Below are positions 13,116 to 24,999 of a stretch of DNA of 64,000 nucleotides, piece by piece. Under the pieces are notes generated by a model. It was not told the origin of the DNA, ran no database searches, and saw only the letters and a list, made by a program, of their open reading frames with translations. The position numbers and the translations under genes are program-made. Source of the DNA: Aldrovandia affinis (lineage: Eukaryota > Chordata > Actinopteri > Notacanthiformes > Halosauridae); the NCBI GenBank assembly GCA_029706075.1, contig JAINUG010000326.1:470001-534000 (forward strand). Direction: 5' to 3'. The stretch's first letter is position 1. Each line of letters opens with the position of its first letter.

Positions 13116-13644
13116 TTGTAAGCCGTGGTTTTGAACTATCCTTAAAAGGAAAGACAACAGATGTTGAACATGTACATACAACAATATAGAACATATACTC
13201 CCCTATACAAAAACAACATAATTTGTGGTTTATTGACACAAAGGAATCCTCATTCAGATTGCAAAAATACATTTACGTTCATCAAGTCAAAGGAATCAGA
13301 TCATCATAAATATTGCTTTCAAGCACTGTGACAAGGTGCCAAGTTTCCTTATCTGAAATTATTTGTGATTAAATGTCCTATAGTTGGCTATCCTCATCAA
13401 AACTATTGCGTGTAAGTCTAGCTAGCAAGATACCTTCAGGATTGCTTCCTAGACAGCTAGGTAGGGATGTTGTTTGTATGCTCTCTTTGAGTTGGGCTGC
13501 AGTTTTTTTTAGGAGTGTTTCCAACCCCCAGTTTTGAAAACCAGCATGCTGCCCCAAAGATTACAGAAAGCCTATTTCAATTTTCCTAAAATAAAAAAAA
13601 TACATGCCCAAAATGAATCCAGTTTTGGACAAAGAGAAACACAC

Positions 13645-13705
13645 ATACAGGTATCTGCTAAAATAAAGGAAACACTTGAGTAAATGAGGGATATAAACTA
13701 TTAGG
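13645..13705. repeat. Solo end of a Tc1-like element
   Basis: 'Tgctaaaataaaggaaacac' followed by 'ttgagtaaatgagggat' is the inverted-repeat end of the Tc1-like family also seen at 9655-10890 and 45485-45767. Only one end is present. Confidence 0.6.
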
Positions 13706-14100
13706 GGTATATATGCTCCGTTAACTCAAAGTCACCATCACTTTCCCCCTCATACATTGGTTATTTCAGGGTTCATTGAAAAGCCCTTAGTGGCTTTCCC
13801 AGCACCCAAAATGACTGTAAGGGCTTAAGGGTAGTGATGGGAGATTGAGGTGTCATGAAACCAAAAATAGGCAGAGCTACCATGCTATCGGAACCAATCA
13901 CTGTGCCTTTCTGTGGAGAGCAAATCCTTTTGATTCGTTCAACAAATCAGGAAACGAACAGCTCATTGTAGCTCCTCCCGTTATGAGAATCTCACTCTCC
14001 CATTACTACTTGAAGGGTAACTCTGGAACAAAGCTGGTGAAGTTTGAGTATATCACAGTCTGTATGGCATTGATATAAATTATTTTGTCTACCCCCTGTA

Positions 14101-14393
14101 GTTACTTATGATATGGTCTCTTGCACAATTACAGAGTGATGTGTACAAGTTGGAAAACACTGCGATTTGCCAATTAGCCATTTTAGCAGTACGGGTAACT
14201 GGTAACTGTTCAGTCTTTTTTTGCTTTCTCTCTCCATCTCAAAACCTTCCGTTAGGTGGTATCCCCCCCGATACAACAGTGAACGCTTTGTAAATTTCCC
14301 TCCCGGTGATTAGTCGGTTCACAAATCATACCTCAATAAAAGTTTATGTGGAGTGATTAATATGCGTGTGGCAGCACATGTCTTTAACCCCCC
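14101..14393 (+). repeat. Left arm of a ~300 bp inverted repeat pair
   Basis: This segment recurs in reverse complement at 16652-16996. Over a 69-bp stretch starting at 'gagtgatgtgtacaagttgg' the two copies differ at only a handful of bases. Both arms end inward with 'acatgt..ttaacccc'. I do not recognise the family. Confidence 0.75.
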
Positions 14394-16651
14394 ACCCCAA
14401 CCCTACCCCAAACGATGCATAAAGGACAAATTACTCCAAATGGACTCATTTCTGAAAGTAATATTATAATAGTGGTTTATATTTGTTCAAATGCATCATA
14501 GTTAGATCAATATAATCTGCATTGGGTATGCTGGAATCATACTAGTATTTTCAAACTCGCATGCTAGCTAATAGCACTACAGTACTGCAGCCATCTCTGT
14601 AACTCTATCTACAGTCTCTATACTGATCTGGAAAATGGCAAAATGTGTGGTCACTGACTGTTTTAAATGACTAGGATATCAGGATAATCCTTTCTGTTAT
14701 TACTGTACAACAAATATGATCATTCACCCATATTTTCAGCAAGGAAAGGAGGTGCCTATGTAGACGTGGCTCAGTGTTGAATGCCTACACATATCATATT
14801 TTATACATTTTAACATTCGTTTTCACAACATAAACATTATTAGGGCTAAATTGCGTGACTGTAATTGAACTTTTTCTGAACGATGAACACGGATCCTGTA
14901 TATTAAGTTTTCACCTTGATGAAGAGGAAGGGGGGACACTCCAGAACAACCGAAATGCATCGATATCTCATTAAATGTTTTGCCAATACGGGCTATTTAC
15001 AGTGCAGCGGTCGCTCGGGGAAGGCAGGGTGGGAGAAGAGGGGAATTGGGAATCAGATCCATCGTCTCCCCTTATCAGCCGGCATCAGACAGGCACAGAT
15101 AACCGCGCTAAGGACAGGACGTCTGGGCCTCTGTCACCCCGACTCGACAGCCCAAGGCTGAGGCAGACAGCGCGGGCAAGACACTCTCCTGTCGCATCAC
15201 TTCCTGTCACCTTCCACAAGAGCAAACCCTTCAGGACAGGGGTGTGGAGCGGCAGCCAGGGGGCCCCCCTGGACAAAGGGGGGCGGAATGGGCTCCGGTC
15301 CTGGGGTGAAGCACTGCTACTGCTGTACCTTTTTGAGAAAGGTTAGTTTGAATACTTTCTGAATGAAACTCAACAACAACAACAACTACAACTATGCGTG
15401 GTTCTCTTCGGTTCTCAAAACGAACGCGATCATGAAAGGCGAAGACTGTAAGCTTCCCTGCGTACAGGGAGCAAAAAGCGAAACTTTACAAAAAAACACA
15501 CATTCTGGCTCATTTCCACCAGGCCACATTTGGCGCACTGGCCTAACCTGTATGTCAATCAACATTTCCGAGCGCTTCTTTTTTTTTTTTTTTTTTCCCC
15601 CACATGAAAACTCCCAGTGCCTTTGACGGCCGGCGAGAGATCTCCCGCTGCTTTTGTCTCCTGACTTCAGAGTGGCAGGATGTCCCACGTCAATAAGCTC
15701 ATCATTAGCTACAAAGCCAATGGTCTGCTTTGGAATTCATTAAAAAGGTTGCGGAGGGAGGAAGCCTGTCACTCAAGGTGTTATCGACCTGCACACGCAA
15801 AAAAAAAAAAAAAAAAAAAGGACGGAGAGGGGTGAGAGCCTGCTCCACCCCCCAGCCACCCCCCACCCCACCCGCAGACAGGAACTGACACATGGGACCT
15901 GTTAAGGCTGTGAGGAGACTGTAGAAAACACTGTGCTGACTTATCAACCGTGTCAAAAACATGGACAATATGTACTAAAATCTATGGGGTGGGGTGGGAG
16001 GGAGAGAGAGAGGCATTGTAACATCATTAGGGCATTGTGGCACTGTCACACAGTGTACTGAAGGCTAGAAAGAAAAAAAAAAAGAGTGGAAATCAACCGT
16101 CACTGACTCAATTTCTTCCCAGAGTTTTATAATGTTATTTGCGAAAGGAAAGCAAAAAATAGTATAATAAAGAAATGGAAAAAGACTTTCATGAACACTC
16201 CAAAACAAAACAAGCACTGTGGAAATGACCTGTGTCACGTGACGGGGGAACGGACGCGGTGCCAGGGCGCTGATGCTTCACAGGTCCTCCTGACTGCTGT
16301 CCCGATGAAGCGCCGCGGAGAGCTTGTCACAGAGTAACAGCCGTGTCGAGCCTCGAGTCTCGGCGGCGCTCCCCCGGGGCCCCCTGCCTCTCTGACCAGG
16401 GCTCTGGGGACAGCAAAGGCCTGTCGGCGCTCTGAAGCCCGAGTCAGAAGCCCGGGCTCCGTCTGTCAGCCACACAAACACAGGCGCCGTGATATATGAC
16501 GAGAGGAGTCACGCCCGCTCTGCCGAGAATAAAAGCCGGGGCTGTGGTGGGTGGAGAGGAGCCATTAAACTGAATAAACATCACAGTCACTCCGCGGTCG
16601 CCGCGTTCCTCTCCACGGCGACCGTCCGCTGAGGACACCCACCGGTTGGGA
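14394..16651. other. Gene-free stretch between inverted repeat arms
   Basis: No coding exon recognised. It contains a T-run at about 15578-15597, an A-run at about 15799-15819, a complex unique segment at about 15640-15780 that looks like non-coding regulatory DNA, and a CpG-rich segment at about 16250-16640 with a TATA-like 'gaataaaagccggggc' near 16526. A promoter there is possible but unsupported. Confidence 0.35.
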
Positions 16652-16996
16652 GGGGGTTAAGGATACATGTGCCACCACAGGCACACGCATATTAATCACT
16701 CACTGCATACACTTTTTACCCAGGTATGATTTGTGAAGCGAGTAATCACTGGGAGCCTGGGTCGTAACCAGAGGGAGAATTTACAAAGCGGTCACCATTG
16801 TATCTGAGGGGGTGGGGGTGGGGGGGGTGTCTGGGGAGATACCACATAATGGAACGTTTTGAGATGGCGAGAGACTGAAAAAAAGACTGAACGGTTGCTC
16901 GTACAGCTAAAATGGCTAATTGGCAAACCGCAGTGTTTTCCAACTTATACACATCACTCTGTAATTGTGCAAGAGATCATATCGTAAGCAAGTAAC
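16652..16996 (-). repeat. Right arm of a ~300 bp inverted repeat pair
   Basis: This is the reverse-complement copy of 14101-14393, beginning outward at 'gttacttgcttacgatatga' (read from 16996 on the minus strand). It also carries a G-rich insertion near 16808-16832 that the left arm lacks. Confidence 0.75.
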
Positions 16997-17254
16997 AATA
17001 TTAAAATGACTGGAGTGACATTAGGCATATCCACAATCACCTATTATACCCCTCAACAAAACAAGCCAGCATCCTCGTGATTAAAGTCTGTTAATTCAAT
17101 AATTCATTATTAAACACTACCAAGTTAATTTTAATAGTAATTAACCGTAGCTAGTTAACATAGTATCATAACATACTATCTAGCTTGCTAGCTAAAGATA
17201 AATAGCTCATAAGAAGTTTGGTATAAATGAATCCATGATATTAATAATGACCTA

Positions 17255-17455
17255 CAGTACCCTCCAAAATTATTCACATCCTTGATAAAGATGAAGGAAG
17301 AAGGCTGTATAAAATTAACAATATAGGTAATGAGGTGTTTTGTATGCAAAAAAAAAGGAAAATTATTTATTTTATACTAATACAATTGCTCAGAGAAAAA
17401 TAGATATTTTTAAACAAGCAATATTTTTTTGTGTAAAAAGATATATCTGGCCTTG
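17255..17455. repeat. Degenerate Tc1/mariner-type MITE end
   Basis: 'Taccctccaaaattattcac' followed by 'ccttgataaagatgaa' and 'aaggctgtataaaatt' resembles the terminal repeat of a common fish Tc1/mariner family ('ccctccaaaattattggcac'). No partner end is clear, so this is a relic. Confidence 0.45.
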
Positions 17456-20400
17456 CGTGTGACACAACTAGCTAAAGCACTCGGGTTCAGTATCACATTG
17501 CATGGTCTTCAATCAAATGAATTCATTCATATTCAAAAATAGAATAGCCTCATGATTGCATAAATACAATACTAAGATGCACAGGGAATAAAAAAAGAAC
17601 ATGATCAAACGCCGTTGACACGGTACGGCAGCGCTGCCCACACTCAGACACAAGGCCTGGATTTCAACCACACTGGTCTCCCGCAGGGAGCCCTGAGCAA
17701 GACCAGTTCGGTTGCAACATGTTGATTGCACTCTGCTTGCAAATGTTCACCCATTCGCAATCAAGAGACTGTTTTCTGTTAACTTTCAAGGCGCCTTTCC
17801 CCATTAAGAACCTGTTTTTGTGAAAACCTTCCAGCTAGCAACTAACCGTGGCCCACTATGGAAACTATAATATCACGTTTCAAGAGGAACGTTTGTGCTG
17901 GGTAGGGTAGTTGAATGACTAACTGGTATTGATCATTTACATTATTATCCAGCCAGATAGCTAGCCAGATAACACTGGGTAAAACCTCAAGACCTCATAC
18001 CTTGTGATAGGATTAAAGAATGCATAGGCCTGTTTTAAGTTGCCTCTCCATTATAATGAAAGATATCAGACTTGCGCACACATTCATGCTAGCCAGGCAC
18101 CGATTATAGCGTGTCAGGCCTGCCACGCCTGTCAGGCAATTTGATGAAGGCCATTGTAACCGGACATTCCACCTTTTCGGCAATGCGGTAATGTTGCTGT
18201 GTGGAGTGGGAGACCCATGTCTGGGAAATGAACCACCTCCCCGAACACCAACTATACATGAAGGCACACAAATGCATATGCTACTCTAGGAAATTGGCAC
18301 TCAAGAGTGCCGTTGTAAATGTTAAATGTAAACTACAACTATTTCCATTGAGCTTGTTACATTGATTTTCCACATCAACTTTAGAGTTGACTCTAGGATT
18401 TCTAAAATAGCCATTCATTGTGATGAAACAATCAATAATGCCGTTGTTTTTTGGAGCTTTCTTTATATTAGTCTACATTTGTTTTAAGAAAGAAGGGTTC
18501 CTACCAACACAAGCAATGCAACGAAGGGAACTGAGGTCATGACCTTGCCGTCATCGATGGTATGCCCTACCCAAATAAAGTGTCCTGTTAAACCATTGAG
18601 CGTCATGCGAGACTAGCTTTGAGAAGGTCAGCCGAAGCTGGATTTACAAGCGACCGATATGAGACAAGGACTCGAATAACTAACCTTGCCCCACTAAAAG
18701 CTTAACTGATATTCAATTATGCTCCCATAACTGATAAGAGAAAAATGCATTTGAGATTCGGAGCTGGTCTCAGGCGGTGTCGGGTCTGTGTCAGAATCAG
18801 CGAGGCGGCAGCAAAATCCAGGTCCTTGAAGGAGGTGTCACCGAAAGGCCGAGAGTCATCGCTTGACTGAGCGACAGCCCACACATTTCCTGAACGCATG
18901 ACATTGCCGGAGGGGGAAAACACCATTTTATCATTCAGCGCCATTCGCACCCTCTCTCGCTGTCAAACATGCCATATGTCCCCATAGCAGGTCGTCCCAC
19001 TGGCTTATCAAGTGTGACAGGGCTGTTCACGCGCCGCGCCAATCAGACACCATCTCCCGCGGAAACGCCGCCGCCACGGCGACGGCCCGTCGGGCAGGGG
19101 GCACCGTCTCGGGCAGGGCCCGGCGAAGGCGGGCGCGGGAGGTGGCGAAGGGCACGGTCGAGGTAGTCTCCACTATACGCAAAACCCCTCGCGCCCTCGC
19201 TCCCGGCAACGTGCTAGAGCCAAGGTCCGAGACATTCTCGGGCAGAGTTCTCCGCTCATTATTCACACCCATTCGCGGGTTTTCACCCGCACTAGATCTC
19301 TGGTCATTTTATTTAGTTATTATTTAACTTTTACTGTGTACCTGTGGAGGGCATGAAATTCTCTCATGTTCTGCATTAGTTATGGCAGAGCGGGGCTCGG
19401 ATGATGCGCATGAGAGCACGTGCTCTTGACCCTTCCCTTTGACATTTCTAGTGTTGACTCAGACGCGGAGTTCTCCAGGAGCTATTTACCCCCGAGAAAC
19501 GACAACAACGCGCACGCTCGCGGAGGCAACAAGTGAGCAATCAAACGAGACGGGGAATGCAAATTACGCCGATGCCCCCGCAGAGACACGGATGGCAAAA
19601 TAAATCAGGAAGGCATTTAAAAAAAAAAAGAAGGAAAAAAAATCACCTGCTCTATCATACACATCTTAAAAGTGGAGAAATGTGGCACCTCGAGTCTTCT
19701 GAAAAACCCTTCTGGCACATTTTTATATGAAAGCTTTGCTGGGAAATGATTGTTAATCTATGCAAAAAAGCAATCAGCGACTCATTCATAATGCATGAGC
19801 AAAGATACCAATTTCAAACGCTTTCGGATTATTAGATGTTATCCGGAATACACAAGATGAAATATGAACACTCCTACCTGCACTGTAGTAATTACAAAAG
19901 CGGAGTGGTTTCAACGGGCGTCCGCCGCGGCAGAGAGCACTAGAGGCCCAGTGGCGCAGTACGACCGCGATCTGATTGGATTTCGCCGACCGGAGTTCAC
20001 AGCTCAAATTTCTGCTTTGTTTCATTTTCGTGGTGCCCCCTAACATCGCCTAAACCGAAATGGTACTTGGATTTAAAATGTGTTACTGTGGCGGTGTCTG
20101 ATTTAAACGGGAGATAACGGCATCGCAGGGCGGGCAGGAGAGGCACTTGGACAAAATGCACTGATTTGAAATGCTCACAGACATTTTAATGCGTTGGGTA
20201 ATGTGATAGTTTGCTTTTGTATTATGTATTTGCTTGTTGTGCTTTATGCATTTTTTAGGAGTTCAACACAACAGAAACACATGCTTTGCATTCTATTGTG
20301 TTTTTGCCTTTCTTGAAAGGCCGTGCGGTGATTTGATCTTTAAATCCATAGAACATTTGCATTAGCGAAAACGGAACCACAGGTATTGCCATTGAATCTA

Positions 20401-23400
20401 TACTCGTATTGTATTACATTGGCGTTAATGTTTTTTTTATTTTCATTTTATTGTGTATTGACATTTCCGTTAGTGGAGCGGGCACAGCCAGTGGAGACAA
20501 ATGCATGGTGCCAATAGCACAAAGGCACAGTACTTCAAGGTACCGTTTCCATTTGGATTCAAATGTATTTGACCCTGTCTGGCAGTCTATTCGGACCGCA
20601 TAACAAAACACGTTTGTTCTGTTTAAAATTATTTTGAAACATATTTGCAAATGCTGCAGTCACAAAAGCAGAAGTCTTTTCATCTGTGGTCTGTGGGGTT
20701 TCTACAGCAAGGGCACTGTATCCAAGTCCCATCTCACAAGACTCTCCTCATCTCTCTAACGCAGGCCAACATTCATTCTGCCCCAGGTATTTCTCCAGAA
20801 GAGTCTCCCCCCCTTTGAAAACTGACCTTGAACATGTCTCTCAGACACAGACAGAGAAAACAAACCCCCCAAAAAAGTAGGTTTTGATTTATTTTAACCA
20901 CGGGGGGTGCATGATTTCAGGCATCGATATCAAGGCATCTCCACTGCCCTGGAAGCCTTAGTTCTGACGGTTTTTATGCTTTAAAGTGCGAGGGAATCTC
21001 CCCCCTCCCCATACGGGAGCTTTTAAGGAAGCTGGTCGGGAAAGCAGGAGGCAATAAAACCAATGAGGCCTTTTAGAGCCGTCAAAGAAACCCGCGGCAC
21101 TAACCTGTAATTAGAGCAGTCACCGATGACATACAGGTGTCCTCTACATTACCGAATCAATACAAGGCCATAATCAATGGAGAATCATAATTGCCTGCTG
21201 CTCAAGTGCAGAGGAGTAATGGCCGCCCTGTCAGACGGCAGAATTGCATTACGGCAATCACATAAATCAGATGACAGAACGCGGCAGCACCCCTCGATAC
21301 TACCAGTTGACTCTTCACGAGAGGGGCCCCTGGAAAAGGACGATAACCCACAAGTGATGAAAGATGACAGCTGCCGTGTGTCAGCTGCTGTTGGCGCCTG
21401 GTTCTCGCGTGTCGGTAGAACGAACGACCCTTCATGTTGAGTTGTCTTATAAAGTCTTCCCCGGAACAAATGGTAACCAAAAAAGGACAAATCGGGTTAA
21501 CTTCATTATGATGTCATAAGGGCCAAATGACAAATCGTGTCAATGTTCATCGTGACCTGTAGGAGACAGGATATCAATAAAATTGATCAAACCCACTCTC
21601 GGATTCGACAAATCTCTCTTATACAAAAGCTTCATTTCCCAACTATCCACTTTTTGTTTTTAAGAACAACCCTGGAATGTGATGGCTGACAAAGACCCAG
21701 GCATCACAAACATGCCCACTCCTTTCCACCCCTGAAAACAAAGCTGAATGTTGCTGGCAAAGGACAGCAAAGCCAAGTGAAATTCTCACACCTCTCCAAA
21801 CACAATTCTTTAAACCTCAGGGCATTGTCTTTCTTTTCAAGTTACAGGAAACTTTTCTTGCTTTTTTTGCCATCTCCAGCCACATCCACTTTGCAATTAT
21901 GCCATGATTGGCATAGCCCGTGGTCATCCCAGGACCTGCTGGAAGTGCGACTTGCAGCCCCCCGGTAGAAAACCTGCACCCAAATGCAGACACATTATAA
22001 TAAATGAGGTTAATCTGCCTTGTCTTCCCCCATGCATGGTAGGTTAGAGAAATGCATGTGTAGTGCAAAGCGCACTAATCCTCTGTCATTTACACTGAGT
22101 ATCATGCAACGTGTGAGGAACCCTAGAGACTTCCTTGCATCAAGTTTGAAAAGGGGAGGGGGAGGGGGTAGGGGGGGGGTTAGAAGAAAAAAATAAACTG
22201 CTGTCAGGGATGGCTTGCTCCCTCTTGTTCCCTCAGCTGATGAGGCATGTAGGAGCACAGCTCAGCGGGGTCTCTAGGAGTGCCGGGCCCCAGGGGTGAA
22301 CAGGTCCAGCAGCGCCCGCATCACCAGGGCTGGCTCGAGGTCCATCGGGCCCAGGTACCGGGCTTCCACACGTCGGCCCGGATGCCCGTCCTGCCACAGA
22401 TCCAATATGATCCGACTGGTTAATGTACTCAGCCAACCCCGTCGCCCGCAATGCCCTGACAGTGTGGCTTCCCTCCTTGTGACAGCTGTGTCGCGAGTCT
22501 CTCAGCAACAATACAAAAAGAACAACAACCAAAAAACCCATTAAAAACTGTCCACTGGCAAAGAGGAGCAAAGAGACCTGGTTTTCACTGGAGGAAAGGG
22601 GTCAGGGGCTGGGCCAGCTGGGAGGGGATTTAACTGGCTCTCGCTGCTCCTCGAGCTGCAGGGGAACAAGATGCGCCCCCGCTGGCACTGCCCTCCCCGT
22701 GGAAAATCCGGATGCCCGTTCCTCGGGCTGCCCCGCTCCGGGGCACGGAGATCAGCGCCCACGCTGATGCCCCACGGTCACACTGCTGCTCCCGGCAGCA
22801 CGCGCAGGGTTTCGTCCTGGCTCGGGCGCGGAAAGCGATAACACTCGCAGCACGACACGTACAATGACACCTAGGCAATTTCCTGTTTCGGTTCGGGTTC
22901 TGGTCTGCAACTGTGCCCAAGCTGTCGATTCCCGGCAACCCAGTTCGCCCGAGTCGTAGCGTTGCGATGCATGAAGCGATCGTTTTGCGTTTCGTTACCG
23001 TCTGCATAAGCACGCGACATAAGCGCTGTACAAGCGCTAAATGCAATGCTCTTTCGGTGCGGGCACCCTGTTCTGAAAACAAACCAACAACCAACAACAA
23101 CAAAATAATCCCTATATACCTCTTTCTGGAGAATATCTTTCTGACATGTACAATCTTATTTTATTTCCACACTGCTGACATTCTCTCTCCATCCTTGACC
23201 CCCTTCCCTTGCTCCCTCTGTTATCTGAAATAATGTCAGGGCCTCTTTAGAATCTATTCATCAGAGCAGAAAGAAGCCGACGCTGACATTGATAAAAAAA
23301 AAAAAATACCATCTGTGCCTCGCAGGGAGAAGAAGGGAGGGGGTGAAAAAAAGCTTCAAATGAACCTCTCGCTGCTGTCTCCTCTCCGTCCCCCTCGTCA

Positions 23401-24600
23401 CTGCCATTTAAATAGAAAAGCGCAGTGGTAATTAAATTCCAGCGAGGTTAGGGGCGACCACGCCGAGCTTCAACAGGGGCTGCCCTCGCACAAAGAAGAC
23501 ACAATTCGGGGACGGGAGGCTGTGGAAGCCCGATACACGTGAGGCCTATCATTAATTCAGCCAGGCTGTCGGGCCCTACCTCTCAATCTTCCTGACATTT
23601 AAAAGCAAAAGAGAAAAGGGGGGTGGGGGGGAAGAAAAACTCAAGATGAAAAGGAGGAAAGGGGGGAGCAATACACTTTTTTTAAAGAAAATATATGGCA
23701 AATATCCCAAGCTAACCTTTTTGGATATACACCGCAACTGATTGCCCAGCAAGAAACAATTAATCATACTGGGGAAAATGTAAACAATTCCTGTTGTAGC
23801 TCGGTGAGTACGCTGTTATATAGTTATTAGGATGCTTGTTTACCTGGGGAATAAAATAATCATAAATTCACGATAAAACAAGGAAAGGGGAGTTTGCTCA
23901 AAGCATTTTCATAAACATGAGTGAATGGGGGGTGGAAACAACAACTGTGTGACAGAATGCTGATCATTTACATGAGAGGAATTATTAGTCTGAGCTTGTG
24001 CGGTATTTCATATGCCATCTTTAAAAAAATTAATAAAAAAACCTCAATGTCGGCCTTCTTCTTAGCAGTGGCGATAATTCAATTCAGCGCTGGTCTTCGT
24101 TCTTTTAATCGAAGCAGATCAAAGTGAAATATACTTCTCCTTATATCTCAACTTCCCTTTATACACGCATTTCTCTTTATTTCCCAAAGGCTATAAAGAA
24201 AAGGAGTTACATTTTTACTGCAAAATGGTATCCAATTTTGGAGGCTGAAAATACATTTAAATCCAAGAGGCTCTTGAAAACCATGAGCAGCTTGAGCCTT
24301 TATGAGAATGCAGGAAGGTAAAGCCGAGGATGTGTTCTTCCACAACGCTTGCATTTTTGAGACCACACGCTACAAGCCAAACCTTAAAAGTGCAATTCCA
24401 CCACAATTTTACAACTGTACTGTGTGTTGTGTTGTTCCTCACCTTTACAGTATGAATCCACACCAAATAATCGTTTTTTTGGTTGTTTTTTTACTAAGCA
24501 ATAATACAAGCCAAATAGAAATTCTTTCATGGTTCCATTACCAACTCTATTGCAATTGAGATATCATAGAATCCCAAGAAAGCATTTAGTCATAGTCTCT
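17456..24600. other. Gene-free stretch with candidate conserved islands
   Basis: I find no exon. Unique, complex segments rich in TAATTA-like words lie at about 21020-21370 (for example 'cctgtaattagagcag', 'ccataatcaatgg') and 23390-23580 (for example 'gtggtaattaaattcc', 'cattaattcagcc'). About 22.3-23.1 kb is CpG rich. Open frames here match no family I know. Confidence 0.35.
18985..19290. promoter_or_regulatory. CpG-rich segment, candidate promoter/CpG island
   Basis: This is the densest CpG cluster of the first 29 kb. It includes 'cacgcgccgcgccaatcaga', which contains a CCAAT box at about 19039-19043, and runs of CGG/CGC to about 19190. It could be the first exon/promoter of a downstream gene. 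In human the next gene beyond MVK is FAM222A, which has a long first intron, so a non-coding fam222a exon is one possibility. No exon was identified, and CpG-rich DNA is common in fish. Confidence 0.3.
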
Positions 24601-24764
24601 CTCCCTCTCTCTCTCTCTCTGGATTGAAGTACCATCACAGAAGACCAATAGGGAGGCGTGCGGGTACTAATTTATGGAATATGTGCAGTCCTGATTTTCA
24701 TTGTGATAATTCTACATTCACTCAATGTACTCTGCTCACACTGTGACCATGATAACTTGGGAGA

Positions 24765-24985
24765 CATTACATTACATTACATTACAGGCATTTAGCAGAC
24801 ACTCTTATCCAGAGCGACTTACAGTTTACATTTCTTTACAATCCATTTATACAGCTGGATATTAACTGAAGCAATTCAGGTTAAGTACCTTGCTCAAGGG
24901 TACAACGGCAGTGTCCCACCTGGGGATTGAACCTGCAACTTTAACGTTACAAGCCCAGCTCCCTAACCATTATACCACACTGCCT
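24765..24985 (-). mobile_element. tRNA-derived SINE with L2-type tail
   Basis: On the minus strand it reads as a tRNA-like head (GGCAGTGTGGTATAATGGTT, then box B AGGTTCAATCCCC) and a middle 'ttgagcaaggtacttaacct'. The L2 hairpin CGCTCT-GGATA-AGAG and (TGTAA)n end at about 24765 complete it. It is of the same family as the copies at 31.5, 38.5 and 43.2 kb. Confidence 0.9.
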
Positions 24986-24999
24986 GCCTTGGACAAGAC

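Noticed and set aside
16278..16481. Frame ending 'LSAALHRDSSQEDL'
   Set aside because: CpG-rich DNA with no partner exon, and no family recognised. Kept only as part of the non-coding block.
22233..23103. Frames of 100-157 codons in CpG-rich DNA
   Set aside because: Open on several frames at once, as expected from high G+C. No motif or splice support.
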